Assembly (NCBI RefSeq): GCF_013416525.1
Contig: NZ_JACCEM010000001.1
Span: 62,001 to 126,000 of the forward strand
Length of the DNA: 64,000 nucleotides
Source: Parapusillimonas granuli
GTDB lineage: Bacteria; Pseudomonadota; Gammaproteobacteria; Burkholderiales; Burkholderiaceae_B
Direction of reading: 5' to 3'
Positions 1 to 8,061 of this stretch are shown one piece after another (position 1 is the stretch's first letter; each line of letters starts with the position of its first letter). The notes under the pieces were generated by a model. It was not told the origin of the DNA. It made no database searches and saw only the letters and a list, made by a program, of their open reading frames with translations. Both the position numbers and the translations under genes were made by a program.

Positions 1-435
1 GCGATCTTCTGCGTAGCCATACTGATAGAAGTGGCTGGTCAGCGCGTCTTTTTGCGCGTCGGTCAGATTGGCCGTGTCGGTGATGCCGAAGGCGGTGCGG
101 AGGTCTTCATTGGCGTCAGCGTAGGCTTTCAGCTTGGCGTCCGTAACCGTCAGGCCGTTGGCAGGCGAACGCTGCTCGAACTGACCGTAGGTGGTGAAGT
201 GCCAGAAAGCGTTGTCAGCACCGATGCCGTTGGCCAGCAGGTCGGGATTGCTAGTCAGGTAGAACTGAATGTCGAACCAGGGTGCGGGTTTGCGAGCGGT
301 GTTCGCGCCCGACAGCGCTTCGGCAGCGCCGTATTGCAGGTAGTGCTGTTCTGCGGTTTCCACTGTGTATCCAGCGGCCAGCACATCCAGGTTGGTTGCC
401 AAGTAATAGGCAGCGTTGAAGTACGGATTAGCCAT
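1..435 (-). CDS. S-layer-like / secreted repeat protein, N-terminal part (cut by window edge)
   Basis: The minus-strand frame opens at an ATG at 435, with an AGGA-type ribosome binding site just upstream, and runs off the left edge after 145 codons. Two ~40-residue repeats are visible at about residues 3-44 and 52-92. Each has the pattern F-x4-YLxxN(P/L)D...HxxxYG, for example FDIQFYLTSNPDLLANG. A more diverged third unit (ANEDLRTAFG...FYQYGYAEDR) follows. There is no N-terminal signal peptide. The same repeat type is found four times in the RTX protein at 19369-21330, so this is probably a second type I-secreted surface protein. That is inference, because its C-terminus lies outside the window. 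Confidence 0.7.
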   Translation of the reverse strand, partial: MANPYFNAAYYLATNLDVLAAGYTVETAEQHYLQYGAAEALSGANTARKPAPWFDIQFYLTSNPDLLANGIGADNAFWHFTTYGQFEQRSPANGLTVTDAKLKAYADANEDLRTAFGITDTANLTDAQKDALTSHFYQYGYAEDR

Positions 436-901
436 AATGATAGTCGTCCTATTTTGTTGCGGGTCACACCCATCGATGGATGTTAGCTGTCGTAGGCGAA
501 TCGACGCAACGTCGTAAAACCTAGCATCCAGTAACATCGGCGAAGTCTAAACAGAATGCCAACGGCTGTCAATCAAGGGTAACTGCAGTGCGGTCCAACG
601 TATCACCACCCTTTTGGCGCCGAGGTTGAGCAAAGATTACCCCTAAAACCAGAGTTAAAGTAATTTCTCAACACAAATGTTGTGCATCTACAACAATACC
701 GCTTGCCAAACCTTTGTATTGCACCATTAAACGTAACATACCGACAAGCGGCTGATATATCGTAGTAGAGGCCGAATCCGTAGGCTTTTCACAACATTGA
801 AAGTTGTAACGGGACTTATTTGCCGCCATCTGCGCTGCGAAATGGGCTCAGCGGGTCCCCTCTATAATAGAGGATCTTTTCCCGTGGTTGGCTCCCTCTG
901 A
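436..901. other. Intergenic region between divergent surface genes
   Basis: These 466 bases lie between the divergent S-layer-like gene and wzm. I see no credible reading frame. The segment at about 560-810 is clearly more AT-rich than its surroundings and has several short TTGT/ACAA inverted repeats, for example CACAA-ATG-TTGTG near 672-684 and ACAAC...GTTGT at 791-807. It should contain the promoters of both genes. The leader of the left-hand gene could be long, as the AT-rich part sits 130-370 bases upstream of its ATG. Confidence 0.5.
859..873 (+). promoter_or_regulatory. Perfect palindrome over a TATAAT box, upstream of wzm
   Basis: CCTCTAT-A-ATAGAGG is a perfect 7+1+7 inverted repeat. 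It contains the hexamer TATAAT at 863-868, 33 bases before the wzm start codon. A convincing -35 box at the usual distance is not seen. It could be a -10 element with an overlapping operator, or a chance palindrome. Confidence 0.4.
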
Positions 902-1717
902 ATGGCAAATCCCCTGACGCAGTCATCCCTGCCCGTCGCCCTATGGCGCCACCGGCACCTGATCGCCACCATGACCTGGCGCGAAGTGCTCGGCCGCTAC
1001 CGAGGGTCCGCCGGCGGCCTGGTGTGGTCGCTGCTGACTCCTATATTGATGCTGTCGGTCTATACCGCCGTGTTCAGCGGCATATTCCAGGCGCGCTGGT
1101 CGCAGGAGTCGTCCAGCCCGTTGGATTACGCCCTTCAGCTGTTCGTGGGGCTGATCATCCACGGGCTGGCGGCGGAATGCCTGAACCGGTCCCCCGGGCT
1201 GATGGTGGGCAACGTCAGCTATGTGAAGCGGGTGGTGTTTCCTCTGGAAACATTGCCGGTGGTGAACCTGCTGTCCGCGGTGTTCCATTTCCTGATCAGC
1301 CTGGCCGTGCTGCTGGTGTTCTATTTTGCGGTGCACCGCCACCTGCACGCGACCGCCTTCTGGCTGCCGGTGGTGGTGGCGCCCTATGTGGTCATGCTGG
1401 CGGGCGTGGGCTGGTTCCTGGCCGGGCTGGGGGTGTACCTGCGCGACATCGCCCAGTTGACCGGGCTGCTGACCATGATACTGATGTTCCTGTCGCCGGT
1501 GTTCTATCCGGCTTCCGCCCTGCCGGCGAAGTTCCAGACCATTTTCCAGCTCAATCCGCTGACCATCATCATCGAGCAGGGCCGGGCGGTGCTGCTGGAC
1601 GGCAAGGCTCCCGATCTTTTATCGCTCTCTATATATATGGTGGCGGCGCTCGTCGTGGCTTTTTTCGGCTACCGTTCCTTCCAGGTCATGAAGAAGGGGT
1701 TCGCCGATGTCCTCTGA
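902..1717 (+). CDS. wzm: O-antigen/polysaccharide ABC transporter permease Wzm
   Basis: This 271-residue integral membrane protein has an ABC-2 type permease fold, with about six hydrophobic segments. The N-terminal TMTWREVLGRYRGSAGGLVWSL stretch is typical of the Wzm/TagG/RfbA family before the first membrane helix. It would form the channel that moves a lipid-linked, completed polysaccharide across the inner membrane. The partner ATPase Wzt begins inside its last codons (11-base overlap), so the two are translationally coupled. It is the first gene of the plus-strand polysaccharide operon, and its product acts in the inner membrane. Confidence 0.93.
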   Translation: MANPLTQSSLPVALWRHRHLIATMTWREVLGRYRGSAGGLVWSLLTPILMLSVYTAVFSGIFQARWSQESSSPLDYALQLFVGLIIHGLAAECLNRSPGLMVGNVSYVKRVVFPLETLPVVNLLSAVFHFLISLAVLLVFYFAVHRHLHATAFWLPVVVAPYVVMLAGVGWFLAGLGVYLRDIAQLTGLLTMILMFLSPVFYPASALPAKFQTIFQLNPLTIIIEQGRAVLLDGKAPDLLSLSIYMVAALVVAFFGYRSFQVMKKGFADVL

Positions 1718-3041
1718 AATCGCCATCTCGGTCGAGCAGGTCGGCAAGACCTTCCGCCTGTACAAGCGGCCGCAGGACCGCCTGCTGCAGCGCTTCTTTC
1801 CGCGGCGCCAATACTTCCGGGAATTCCACGCGCTGTCCGACATCAGCTTCCACGTGAACCGCGGTGAGACGGTGGGCATCATCGGGCGCAATGGCTCGGG
1901 CAAGTCCACCCTGCTGCAGTTGATCTGCGGCACGCTGACCCCCACGCAGGGGCGGATCACGGTCCATGGCCGGGTGGCCGCCCTGCTGGAGCTGGGCGCG
2001 GGGTTCAACCCCGAGTTCACCGGCCGCGAAAACGTATACTTGAACGCGACGATACTGGGGCTGACCCGCAAGCAGATCGACCAGCGGCTGGACGATATCT
2101 TCGCTTTTGCGGAAATCGGCGATTTCGTGGACCAGCCGGTCAAGACCTATTCTTCGGGCATGTACGTGCGCCTGGCGTTCGCGGTGATCGCACACGTAGA
2201 CGCCGACATCCTGATCATCGACGAGGCCCTGGCGGTGGGCGACGCGCTGTTCACGCAGAAGTGCATGCGCTATTTGCGCAAGTTCCGCGAAACGGGAACC
2301 ATACTGTTCGTTAGCCATGACAGCGCGGCGGTGACCAATCTTTGCCAGCGGGCCATCTGGCTGCGCGAAGGGCAGATCGTCGAACAGGGCGAGGCCAAGG
2401 GTGTGTGCGAGGCCTACCTGGCATCGCTTTTTGAAAGCAAAAACGGCAATGGCGCCGTGCGCAAGTCCGACGCCGTGCGCGCCAAGCCCGAGCAGTGGGT
2501 GGACCAGCGGCGCGACTTCATCAACGCCAGCCCTTTGCGCAACGACCTGGAGATCTTCCGCTTCGACCCCGACAAGGCGGGCTTCGGGCAGGGCCGCGCC
2601 GCCATCACCGACGTGCACCTGGCGGACGCCGAGGGGAACCGCATGGCCTGGGTGGTGGGCGGGGAAGTCACCACGCTGACGGTCACGGTGCAGGCCGAGC
2701 AGCGGCTGGACCGCCCCATCATCGGCTTCTACGTGAAGGACCGCCTGGGGCAGACGCTGTTCGGCGACAATACTTATCTGACCTACTCGGACCAGCCCCA
2801 GCCCGTGGAAGCGGGCGGCGTGCTGACGGCGCGCTTCCGCTTTCCCATGCCCTTGCTGCCGGTGGGCGATTATTCGATCGCCGTGGCGGTTGCCGACGGC
2901 ACGCAGGCGGACCACGTGCAGCACCACTGGATACACGACGCGGTGCTGTTCCGCTCGCACAGCAGCGCCGCCGCCACGGGGCTGGTGGGCATACCCATGC
3001 TCGACGTCCGGCTGGACGCATCGAGCCCCGAAGCGGCGTAA
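1707..3041 (+). CDS. wzt: O-antigen ABC transporter ATPase Wzt with C-terminal glycan-binding domain
   Basis: This 444-residue protein has two parts. The N-terminal ATPase has Walker A GRNGSGKST at 60-68, signature YSSGM at 148-152, Walker B ILIIDEA at 168-174 and the H-loop His at 204. About residues 270-435 resemble the Wzt C-terminal beta-sandwich (GFYVKDRLGQTLFGDNTYLTY). In known systems that domain recognises the modified non-reducing end of the finished O-polysaccharide before export. The next gene is a methyltransferase, which fits a methyl-capped chain as substrate; that link is inference. Confidence 0.93.
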   Translation: MSSEIAISVEQVGKTFRLYKRPQDRLLQRFFPRRQYFREFHALSDISFHVNRGETVGIIGRNGSGKSTLLQLICGTLTPTQGRITVHGRVAALLELGAGFNPEFTGRENVYLNATILGLTRKQIDQRLDDIFAFAEIGDFVDQPVKTYSSGMYVRLAFAVIAHVDADILIIDEALAVGDALFTQKCMRYLRKFRETGTILFVSHDSAAVTNLCQRAIWLREGQIVEQGEAKGVCEAYLASLFESKNGNGAVRKSDAVRAKPEQWVDQRRDFINASPLRNDLEIFRFDPDKAGFGQGRAAITDVHLADAEGNRMAWVVGGEVTTLTVTVQAEQRLDRPIIGFYVKDRLGQTLFGDNTYLTYSDQPQPVEAGGVLTARFRFPMPLLPVGDYSIAVAVADGTQADHVQHHWIHDAVLFRSHSSAAATGLVGIPMLDVRLDASSPEAA

Positions 3042-3059
3042 CGCCCACAGGAGCCCGGC

Positions 3060-3980
3060 ATGAGCGAACCGGCGTCGCGCTACGACTATCAGTTCGACCC
3101 TTCCGGCGACAGCACGGCGGCCCGCGTATGCCGCCTGGTGGGCAGCGGCCATGCGGTGCTGGAACTGGGCTGCGCGGCCGGCGCCATGTCGGCGGTCATG
3201 AGCGGCCACTACGGCTGCCGCGTGACGGGCATCGAATTCGAAGGGCCCGCGGCGGAAAGCGCAAGGCGCTTCTGCGTGCGGGTGGAGCAAGCCGACCTGG
3301 ACCAGCCCGGCTGGGCCGGCGGCTTCCAGCAAGGCGGCTTCGACCGCATCGTCGCGGCCGACGTGCTGGAGCACCTGCGCGACCCTCTGGGCTGCGCCAG
3401 GCAGCTGCGCGGCCTGCTGGCGCCCGAAGGGCGGCTCATCGTCTCCGTGCCCAACATCGCGCATGGCGGCGTGCTGGCGGCCTTGCTGCTGGGGGACTTC
3501 ACCTACCGCGAGACCGGCCTGCTGGACCGCACCCACATCCATTTCTTCACGGCATCCACCTTGTGCCGCCTGCTGGGCGAGGCCGGCTTTGCGGTGGACC
3601 ACCTGGAGACGGTGGACACGGGGCCCTGGCACCCTGAATTCAGCGCCTATTGGGACCAGCTTCCTCCCGAGGTGCGCGACGCCCTGGCGCAAAACCCCAT
3701 GGGCCGCGCCTACCAGGTGATCGTGTGCGCGCGGGCGGCATCCGGCGCTGTGCCGGAAGATGCCGACCCGACGGCCGGCATGCGGGCCCGCCAGGCCGAA
3801 TGGCTGGAGGCCTGGGCGCAGGCATTGCGCGGGGCGGCCGAATCGGCCGCCGCGCTGGAAGCCTTGCGGGCGGAGCTGGACGGCAGCCGCCAGGCGCTGG
3901 CGGCCATGCAGGCCTCGCAAAGCTGGAAGCTGACCGCGCCCTTGCGCTATCTGGCCAGAAAACTAAAATCCCGCCCATGA
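3060..3980 (+). CDS. SAM-dependent methyltransferase with C-terminal coiled coil
   Basis: This 306-residue class I methyltransferase has SAM motif I VLELGCAAGA at 33-42, the acidic residue E59 after strand 2, and DVLEHL at 101-106. The last ~55 residues form a predicted coiled coil (ALEALRAELDGSRQALAAMQ) ending in SWKLTAPLRYLARKLKSRP, a basic amphipathic tail. The start ATG follows CAGGAG by 7 bases. It lies 18 bases after wzt and overlaps the next gene by ATGA. A role in methylating or capping the glycan is inferred from position and from the Wzt type. Confidence 0.85.
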   Translation: MSEPASRYDYQFDPSGDSTAARVCRLVGSGHAVLELGCAAGAMSAVMSGHYGCRVTGIEFEGPAAESARRFCVRVEQADLDQPGWAGGFQQGGFDRIVAADVLEHLRDPLGCARQLRGLLAPEGRLIVSVPNIAHGGVLAALLLGDFTYRETGLLDRTHIHFFTASTLCRLLGEAGFAVDHLETVDTGPWHPEFSAYWDQLPPEVRDALAQNPMGRAYQVIVCARAASGAVPEDADPTAGMRARQAEWLEAWAQALRGAAESAAALEALRAELDGSRQALAAMQASQSWKLTAPLRYLARKLKSRP

Positions 3981-5953
3981 CGACAGCCCCTTCCAATGCG
4001 CCGCGCGTGAGCGTGGTCATCCCTTCCTACAACCACGAGCGCTATCTGGCCGAGACCATGGGCAGCGTGCTGGGCCAGCGCGGCGTGGACCTGGAGCTGG
4101 TCGTCGTCGACGACGGCTCGCGCGACGGGTCCTGGGCGCTGATCCAGGAGTTCGCGGAACGCGACGGCCGCCTGCGCCCCTTCCGCCAGGAGAACCAGGG
4201 CGCGCACGCCGCCATCAACGCCGGGCTGCGCGCCTGTCGCGGGGAGTTCCTGGCCATCCTGAATTCCGACGACCGCTACCACCCGGACCGCCTGGCAACG
4301 CTGGTGGACCTGGCCGAGGCCGGCGCGGGGCTGGATTTCATCGCCACCGGCCTGCGGCTGATCGACGATGATTCGCAGCCCATCACCGAGAACGTGTGGC
4401 TGCAGGAATATCAGCGCATGCGGGCGGGCGCCCATGCGAACGGCCTGTGGGCGACCCTGCTGGAACGCAACTTCACGGTTTCCACGTCCAACTTCTTTTT
4501 CCGGCGCGAGCTATTCCAGGCGCTGGGCCCCATCCGGCCCCTGCGCTACAACATGGACTGGGACTATGCCCTGCGCGCCTATCTGCGCGCCCCGGACCGG
4601 TTCGCATGGCGCGACGACCTGGAGCTCTGGGACTACCGCCTGCACGGCAGCAATACGATCACGGGCGGGCTGCCCGTGTCCGCCATCGAGGCCAACCACC
4701 TGCTCTATCGGGCGATCAAGCAGGGCTACCGGGTGCCGGGCACCGCGCTGGCCGGCCTGCGGCGTCATTACAAGCTGATCCGCCGCCAGCAGGTGGCGGC
4801 CGTGGCCTCGGCCCGCGACACGCACTGGGAAGCCGAACTGCACAAAGCCCATGAAGGCTGGGCGGCGACCCGCGACGCGCACGACAAGGCGCACGAAGAC
4901 CTGGGCCGGACGCTGACGGAGCTGGGCCAGACCCGGGAGGAGCTGAGCCGGACGCGGGAAGCGCGCAACGCCCTGCAGCACGAGCTGGCGCTGGTGTATG
5001 CGTCGCGCAGCTACAAGCTGGGGCGGAAGCTGACGGCCCCCCTGCGCTGGCTGCGCGAACGCAGGCGAGGCGCGCCCGCGGTTCCGGTTGCGCCCGACAT
5101 TCCGGCGGCGGCGTCCGCTGCGGCCCCCGACAGCGCCCCCGCCCCGGCGCCCGCCACAACCGGAACCGCGCGCCCGCCCTACCGGCGCGTGGCGCTGCCC
5201 GCGCCGCTGGAATCGGCGCCGCCGCGGGTGGCTGTGCACGTGCACAGCCACTACACGGAACTGCTGGACGAGCTGCTGGACGCGGTCGCCGCGCTGCCGG
5301 GCGCGCCGGACGTGTTCGTGACGACCACCCAGCCCGCCGACACCATACAGGCGCGCGTGCGGGCGCGCATTCCGCAAGCCGTGGTCTGGCAGACGCCCAA
5401 CCAGGGCAAGGACATCGGCCCCTTCATCGATGCGCTGAACCGGCACAGGCTGGACCAGTACGACCTGGTGCTGAAGCTGCACGGCAAGAAGAGCCGCAAC
5501 CAGCCCAGCTACCTGGCGGCGGTCCGCGGCCTGTTCGGCGCCGACATCCGCGACGGCGACGACTGGCGGCGCCGGCTGATCCGGCCCATCGCGGGCAGCC
5601 GCGAACGGGTGCTGCGCATCTACCGGGCCTTCCACGACGACCCGGCGCTGGCCATGGCGGGCGCGGCGCGCTTCATCTGCGAGGCGCCCGACGCCGATCC
5701 TGAAGGCTATCGCCGCCTGTGCGCGCGCCTGAGCGTGACGCAAGGCATACGCTTCTTCGGCGGGACCATGTTCTGGATACGCGGCCGGGCGCTGGCGCCC
5801 TTGCTGGAGGCCGGCATGACGCAGGACGACTTCGACCCGGCGCGGGCCGGCGACGTGGAAAGCACGCTGGAACATGGCTGCGAACGCGTGTTCGGCGGCC
5901 TGGCGGCCAAGGACGGCGGCTATCTGGCCGGTTTGGACGACTTGGAGCCCTAA
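3977..5953 (+). CDS. Two-domain glycosyltransferase: GT2 + coiled coil + RgpF-like domain
   Basis: This 658-residue protein starts at the ATG overlapping the stop of the methyltransferase; an upstream in-frame extension is rejected as it only reads across that gene. Residues about 10-240 are a GT2 (GT-A) domain with VSVVIPSYNH, DDGS at 45-48 and NSDD at 96-99. Residues about 272-341 are a heptad-rich coiled coil (LGRTLTELGQTREELSRT), followed by SYKLGRKLTAPLRWLRERRR. An Ala/Pro linker leads to a C-terminal RgpF-type (rhamnan synthesis F) domain at about 402-658, with VAVHVHSHY and LKLHGKKS. It probably builds a rhamnose-containing chain. Confidence 0.85.
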   Translation: MTTAPSNAPRVSVVIPSYNHERYLAETMGSVLGQRGVDLELVVVDDGSRDGSWALIQEFAERDGRLRPFRQENQGAHAAINAGLRACRGEFLAILNSDDRYHPDRLATLVDLAEAGAGLDFIATGLRLIDDDSQPITENVWLQEYQRMRAGAHANGLWATLLERNFTVSTSNFFFRRELFQALGPIRPLRYNMDWDYALRAYLRAPDRFAWRDDLELWDYRLHGSNTITGGLPVSAIEANHLLYRAIKQGYRVPGTALAGLRRHYKLIRRQQVAAVASARDTHWEAELHKAHEGWAATRDAHDKAHEDLGRTLTELGQTREELSRTREARNALQHELALVYASRSYKLGRKLTAPLRWLRERRRGAPAVPVAPDIPAAASAAAPDSAPAPAPATTGTARPPYRRVALPAPLESAPPRVAVHVHSHYTELLDELLDAVAALPGAPDVFVTTTQPADTIQARVRARIPQAVVWQTPNQGKDIGPFIDALNRHRLDQYDLVLKLHGKKSRNQPSYLAAVRGLFGADIRDGDDWRRRLIRPIAGSRERVLRIYRAFHDDPALAMAGAARFICEAPDADPEGYRRLCARLSVTQGIRFFGGTMFWIRGRALAPLLEAGMTQDDFDPARAGDVESTLEHGCERVFGGLAAKDGGYLAGLDDLEP

Positions 5954-5999
5954 AGTACAATCCGGGCAGATCGCGGGCTGCGCCGCGCGCCCTTTCTTT

Positions 6000-6860
6000 A
6001 TGAACTATTTCCATACACCCGTATTCCTGATCGCCTACAACCGGCTGGACGCCCTGCGCAAGCTGGTCGGCTGGCTGGAGGGCGCCGGCTACACCAACAT
6101 CCACATCATCGACAACGCGTCGACCTATCCGCCGCTGCTGGCCTGGCTGGACGCCAGCCCGCACCACGTGCACCGCATGGACAAGAACTACGGCCACCTG
6201 GTGCTGTGGGAATCGGGCAAGTTCAAGGACGTGATCGACCGCCGGAATTTCGTGCTGAGCGATTGCGACGTGCTGCCGGACGAGCAATGCCCCGACGACG
6301 TGGTGGCGCGCCTGGCGGCGGTGCTGGAGCGCTACCCGAACTTCACCAAGGCGGGGCTGTCGCTGCGCATAGACGACCTGCCTGACCACTATTCGCTGAA
6401 GGCCCAGGTGCTGGAATGGGAAGCGCCGTTCTGGGAACACGCGCTGGAAAACGGCGCCCTGTACGAAGCGGCGGTGGACACCACGTTTGCCTATTACCGC
6501 CCGGGCATCGGGCCCAAGGATCCGCGCTGGTGGCGCTCGCTGCGCACCGCGGCGCCCATGACGGCGCGGCACCTGCCGTGGTATGCGGACACCGGCAAGC
6601 CCACCGAGGAAGACATTTACTACCAGTCCCACCTGAAGGAAATGTCTTCGCAATGGAGCACGACCGACCCCGTGATCCTGAAAGAACAGAACATCAAGCT
6701 GCAGGCTGAGGTGCATGCCTTGCGCAAGGAACTCGCCTTGCTCAAGGAAGACCCCTGGGGCCATTGGCGCATGTCGGTGCGGCGCCGCATCGTGGCGGCC
6801 ATAGACCGCGCCGGCCTTGGCCGCCTTGCCCGCAAGCTGCACCGGCGGCTGTTCCGATGA
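6000..6860 (+). CDS. Glycosyltransferase, GT2-like
   Basis: This 286-residue protein starts MNYFHTPVFLIAYNRLDALRKLV and has the short GT-A Rossmann pattern with IIDNAST. Its metal site is D88-C-D90 (SDCDVLP). The C-terminus is a short coiled coil (LKEQNIKLQAEVHALRKELALL) plus a strongly basic amphipathic tail (GRLARKLHRRLFR), probably for membrane association. The start is the ATG 46 bases after the previous stop; an upstream in-frame extension overlaps the preceding gene and is not used. Sugar specificity is unknown. Confidence 0.75.
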   Translation: MNYFHTPVFLIAYNRLDALRKLVGWLEGAGYTNIHIIDNASTYPPLLAWLDASPHHVHRMDKNYGHLVLWESGKFKDVIDRRNFVLSDCDVLPDEQCPDDVVARLAAVLERYPNFTKAGLSLRIDDLPDHYSLKAQVLEWEAPFWEHALENGALYEAAVDTTFAYYRPGIGPKDPRWWRSLRTAAPMTARHLPWYADTGKPTEEDIYYQSHLKEMSSQWSTTDPVILKEQNIKLQAEVHALRKELALLKEDPWGHWRMSVRRRIVAAIDRAGLGRLARKLHRRLFR

Positions 6861-6882
6861 CCCCCACTAAACGACGACCGAC

Positions 6883-8058
6883 ATGAAATACTTCTTTACC
6901 TCTATCAACAACGCCTATATTCCCAAAGCCATCACCCTGGCCGAGTCGCTGCGGCGCGTCTATGGTAAGGAAGCGCACGTCACCTGCATGCTGTCGGACG
7001 CCAAGCGCGACGACGTCGATTATTCCGCCTTCGACGACGTGCTGACCATAGACCAGCTCGGCCTGCCGGTGCCGTCGGTCGAGGCCTGGATCTTCAAGCA
7101 CACGGTGGTGGAGCTGTGCACGGCCGTGAAGCCCTGGGCGTTCAAGAAGATATTCGAGCGCTACGGCGCCGAAAACGTGCTGTACATGGACCCCGACACG
7201 GTGGCCTACTCGCCTTTGGACGAGATCTACGACGCCCTGCCGCAGCACCCGGTCATTCTCACCCCGCACGTCAGCAACCCCGCCCAGGACGAGGACGATC
7301 TGCTGGACGGCGAAATGCTGGGCTGCCTGCGCCACGGGGTCTTCAACCTGGGGTTCCTGGCCCTGGCGAATCATGGCGAGGGCGTCAAGTTCCTGGACTG
7401 GTGGGCGGCGCGCTGCCTGGACTGGTGCTACGACGAATCGCCCAAGGGCCTGTTCACCGACCAGCGCTGGGTGGACCTGGCGCCCTGCTTCTTCCCGACC
7501 TTGCTGGTGCTGCGCCACCCAGGCTACAACATGGCGACCTGGAACCTCTATTACCGCAGCCTCAGCAAGGACGCCGACGGCAACATCATGGTGAACGGCA
7601 ACCTGCCGCTGCGCTTCTTCCATTTCTCGGGCTTCGACATCGGCACCCACGAGCTGATGCTGCGCAAGCATGCGGCCGACGACGCGCTGCTGCATTCGAT
7701 GAGCGACTGGTATGTGTCGGAGCAGCTGCGCCACGGGCAGGAGCGCCTGGGCCGGCGCCCCGGCGTGTACGATTTTTTTGCGGACGGGCAGAAGATCGAG
7801 CGGGAATGGCGCTTCACCTACCGGAACGAGGCCGATCTGCCCAAGCGCTTTCCCACGCCGTATTCCGATAACGCCTTCCAGCAATGGCTGCACCGCAACC
7901 AGGAGACGGTGGCGGCGCAACAGCCGGCCGCCGTCGAGCACCCGCCCACGGCCCTGGGCAAGATTGCGAACCGGGTCAAGCGCAACCCGCGGCTGATGCT
8001 CTGGCTGAACCGCAACCTGTCGCCGGAGCTGAAGGCCAAGATCAAGCGCTTGCTGTAG
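6883..8058 (+). CDS. Glycosyltransferase with GT8-like fold
   Basis: This 391-residue protein starts MKYFFTSINNAYIPKAITLAESL, as in nucleotide-sugar transferases that act on sugar-nucleotide donors. It has a D103-P-D105 metal motif (LYMDPDTVAY), followed by conserved-looking FNLGFLAL and FTDQRWVDL blocks typical of this superfamily. The C-terminal 35 residues are basic and amphipathic (LSPELKAKIKRLL), as in the preceding gene. It is 22 bases downstream of the previous gene in the same operon and converges on the acyltransferase. The product should act at the cytoplasmic face of the inner membrane on the O-chain. Confidence 0.78.
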   Translation: MKYFFTSINNAYIPKAITLAESLRRVYGKEAHVTCMLSDAKRDDVDYSAFDDVLTIDQLGLPVPSVEAWIFKHTVVELCTAVKPWAFKKIFERYGAENVLYMDPDTVAYSPLDEIYDALPQHPVILTPHVSNPAQDEDDLLDGEMLGCLRHGVFNLGFLALANHGEGVKFLDWWAARCLDWCYDESPKGLFTDQRWVDLAPCFFPTLLVLRHPGYNMATWNLYYRSLSKDADGNIMVNGNLPLRFFHFSGFDIGTHELMLRKHAADDALLHSMSDWYVSEQLRHGQERLGRRPGVYDFFADGQKIEREWRFTYRNEADLPKRFPTPYSDNAFQQWLHRNQETVAAQQPAAVEHPPTALGKIANRVKRNPRLMLWLNRNLSPELKAKIKRLL

Positions 8059-8061
8059 GGC

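Noticed and set aside
1686-3920. Minus-strand open frame of 744 codons across wzt and the methyltransferase
   Set aside because: Arg/Gly/His-rich shadow of GC-rich codons; the plus strand encodes clear Wzt and methyltransferase motifs in the same bases.
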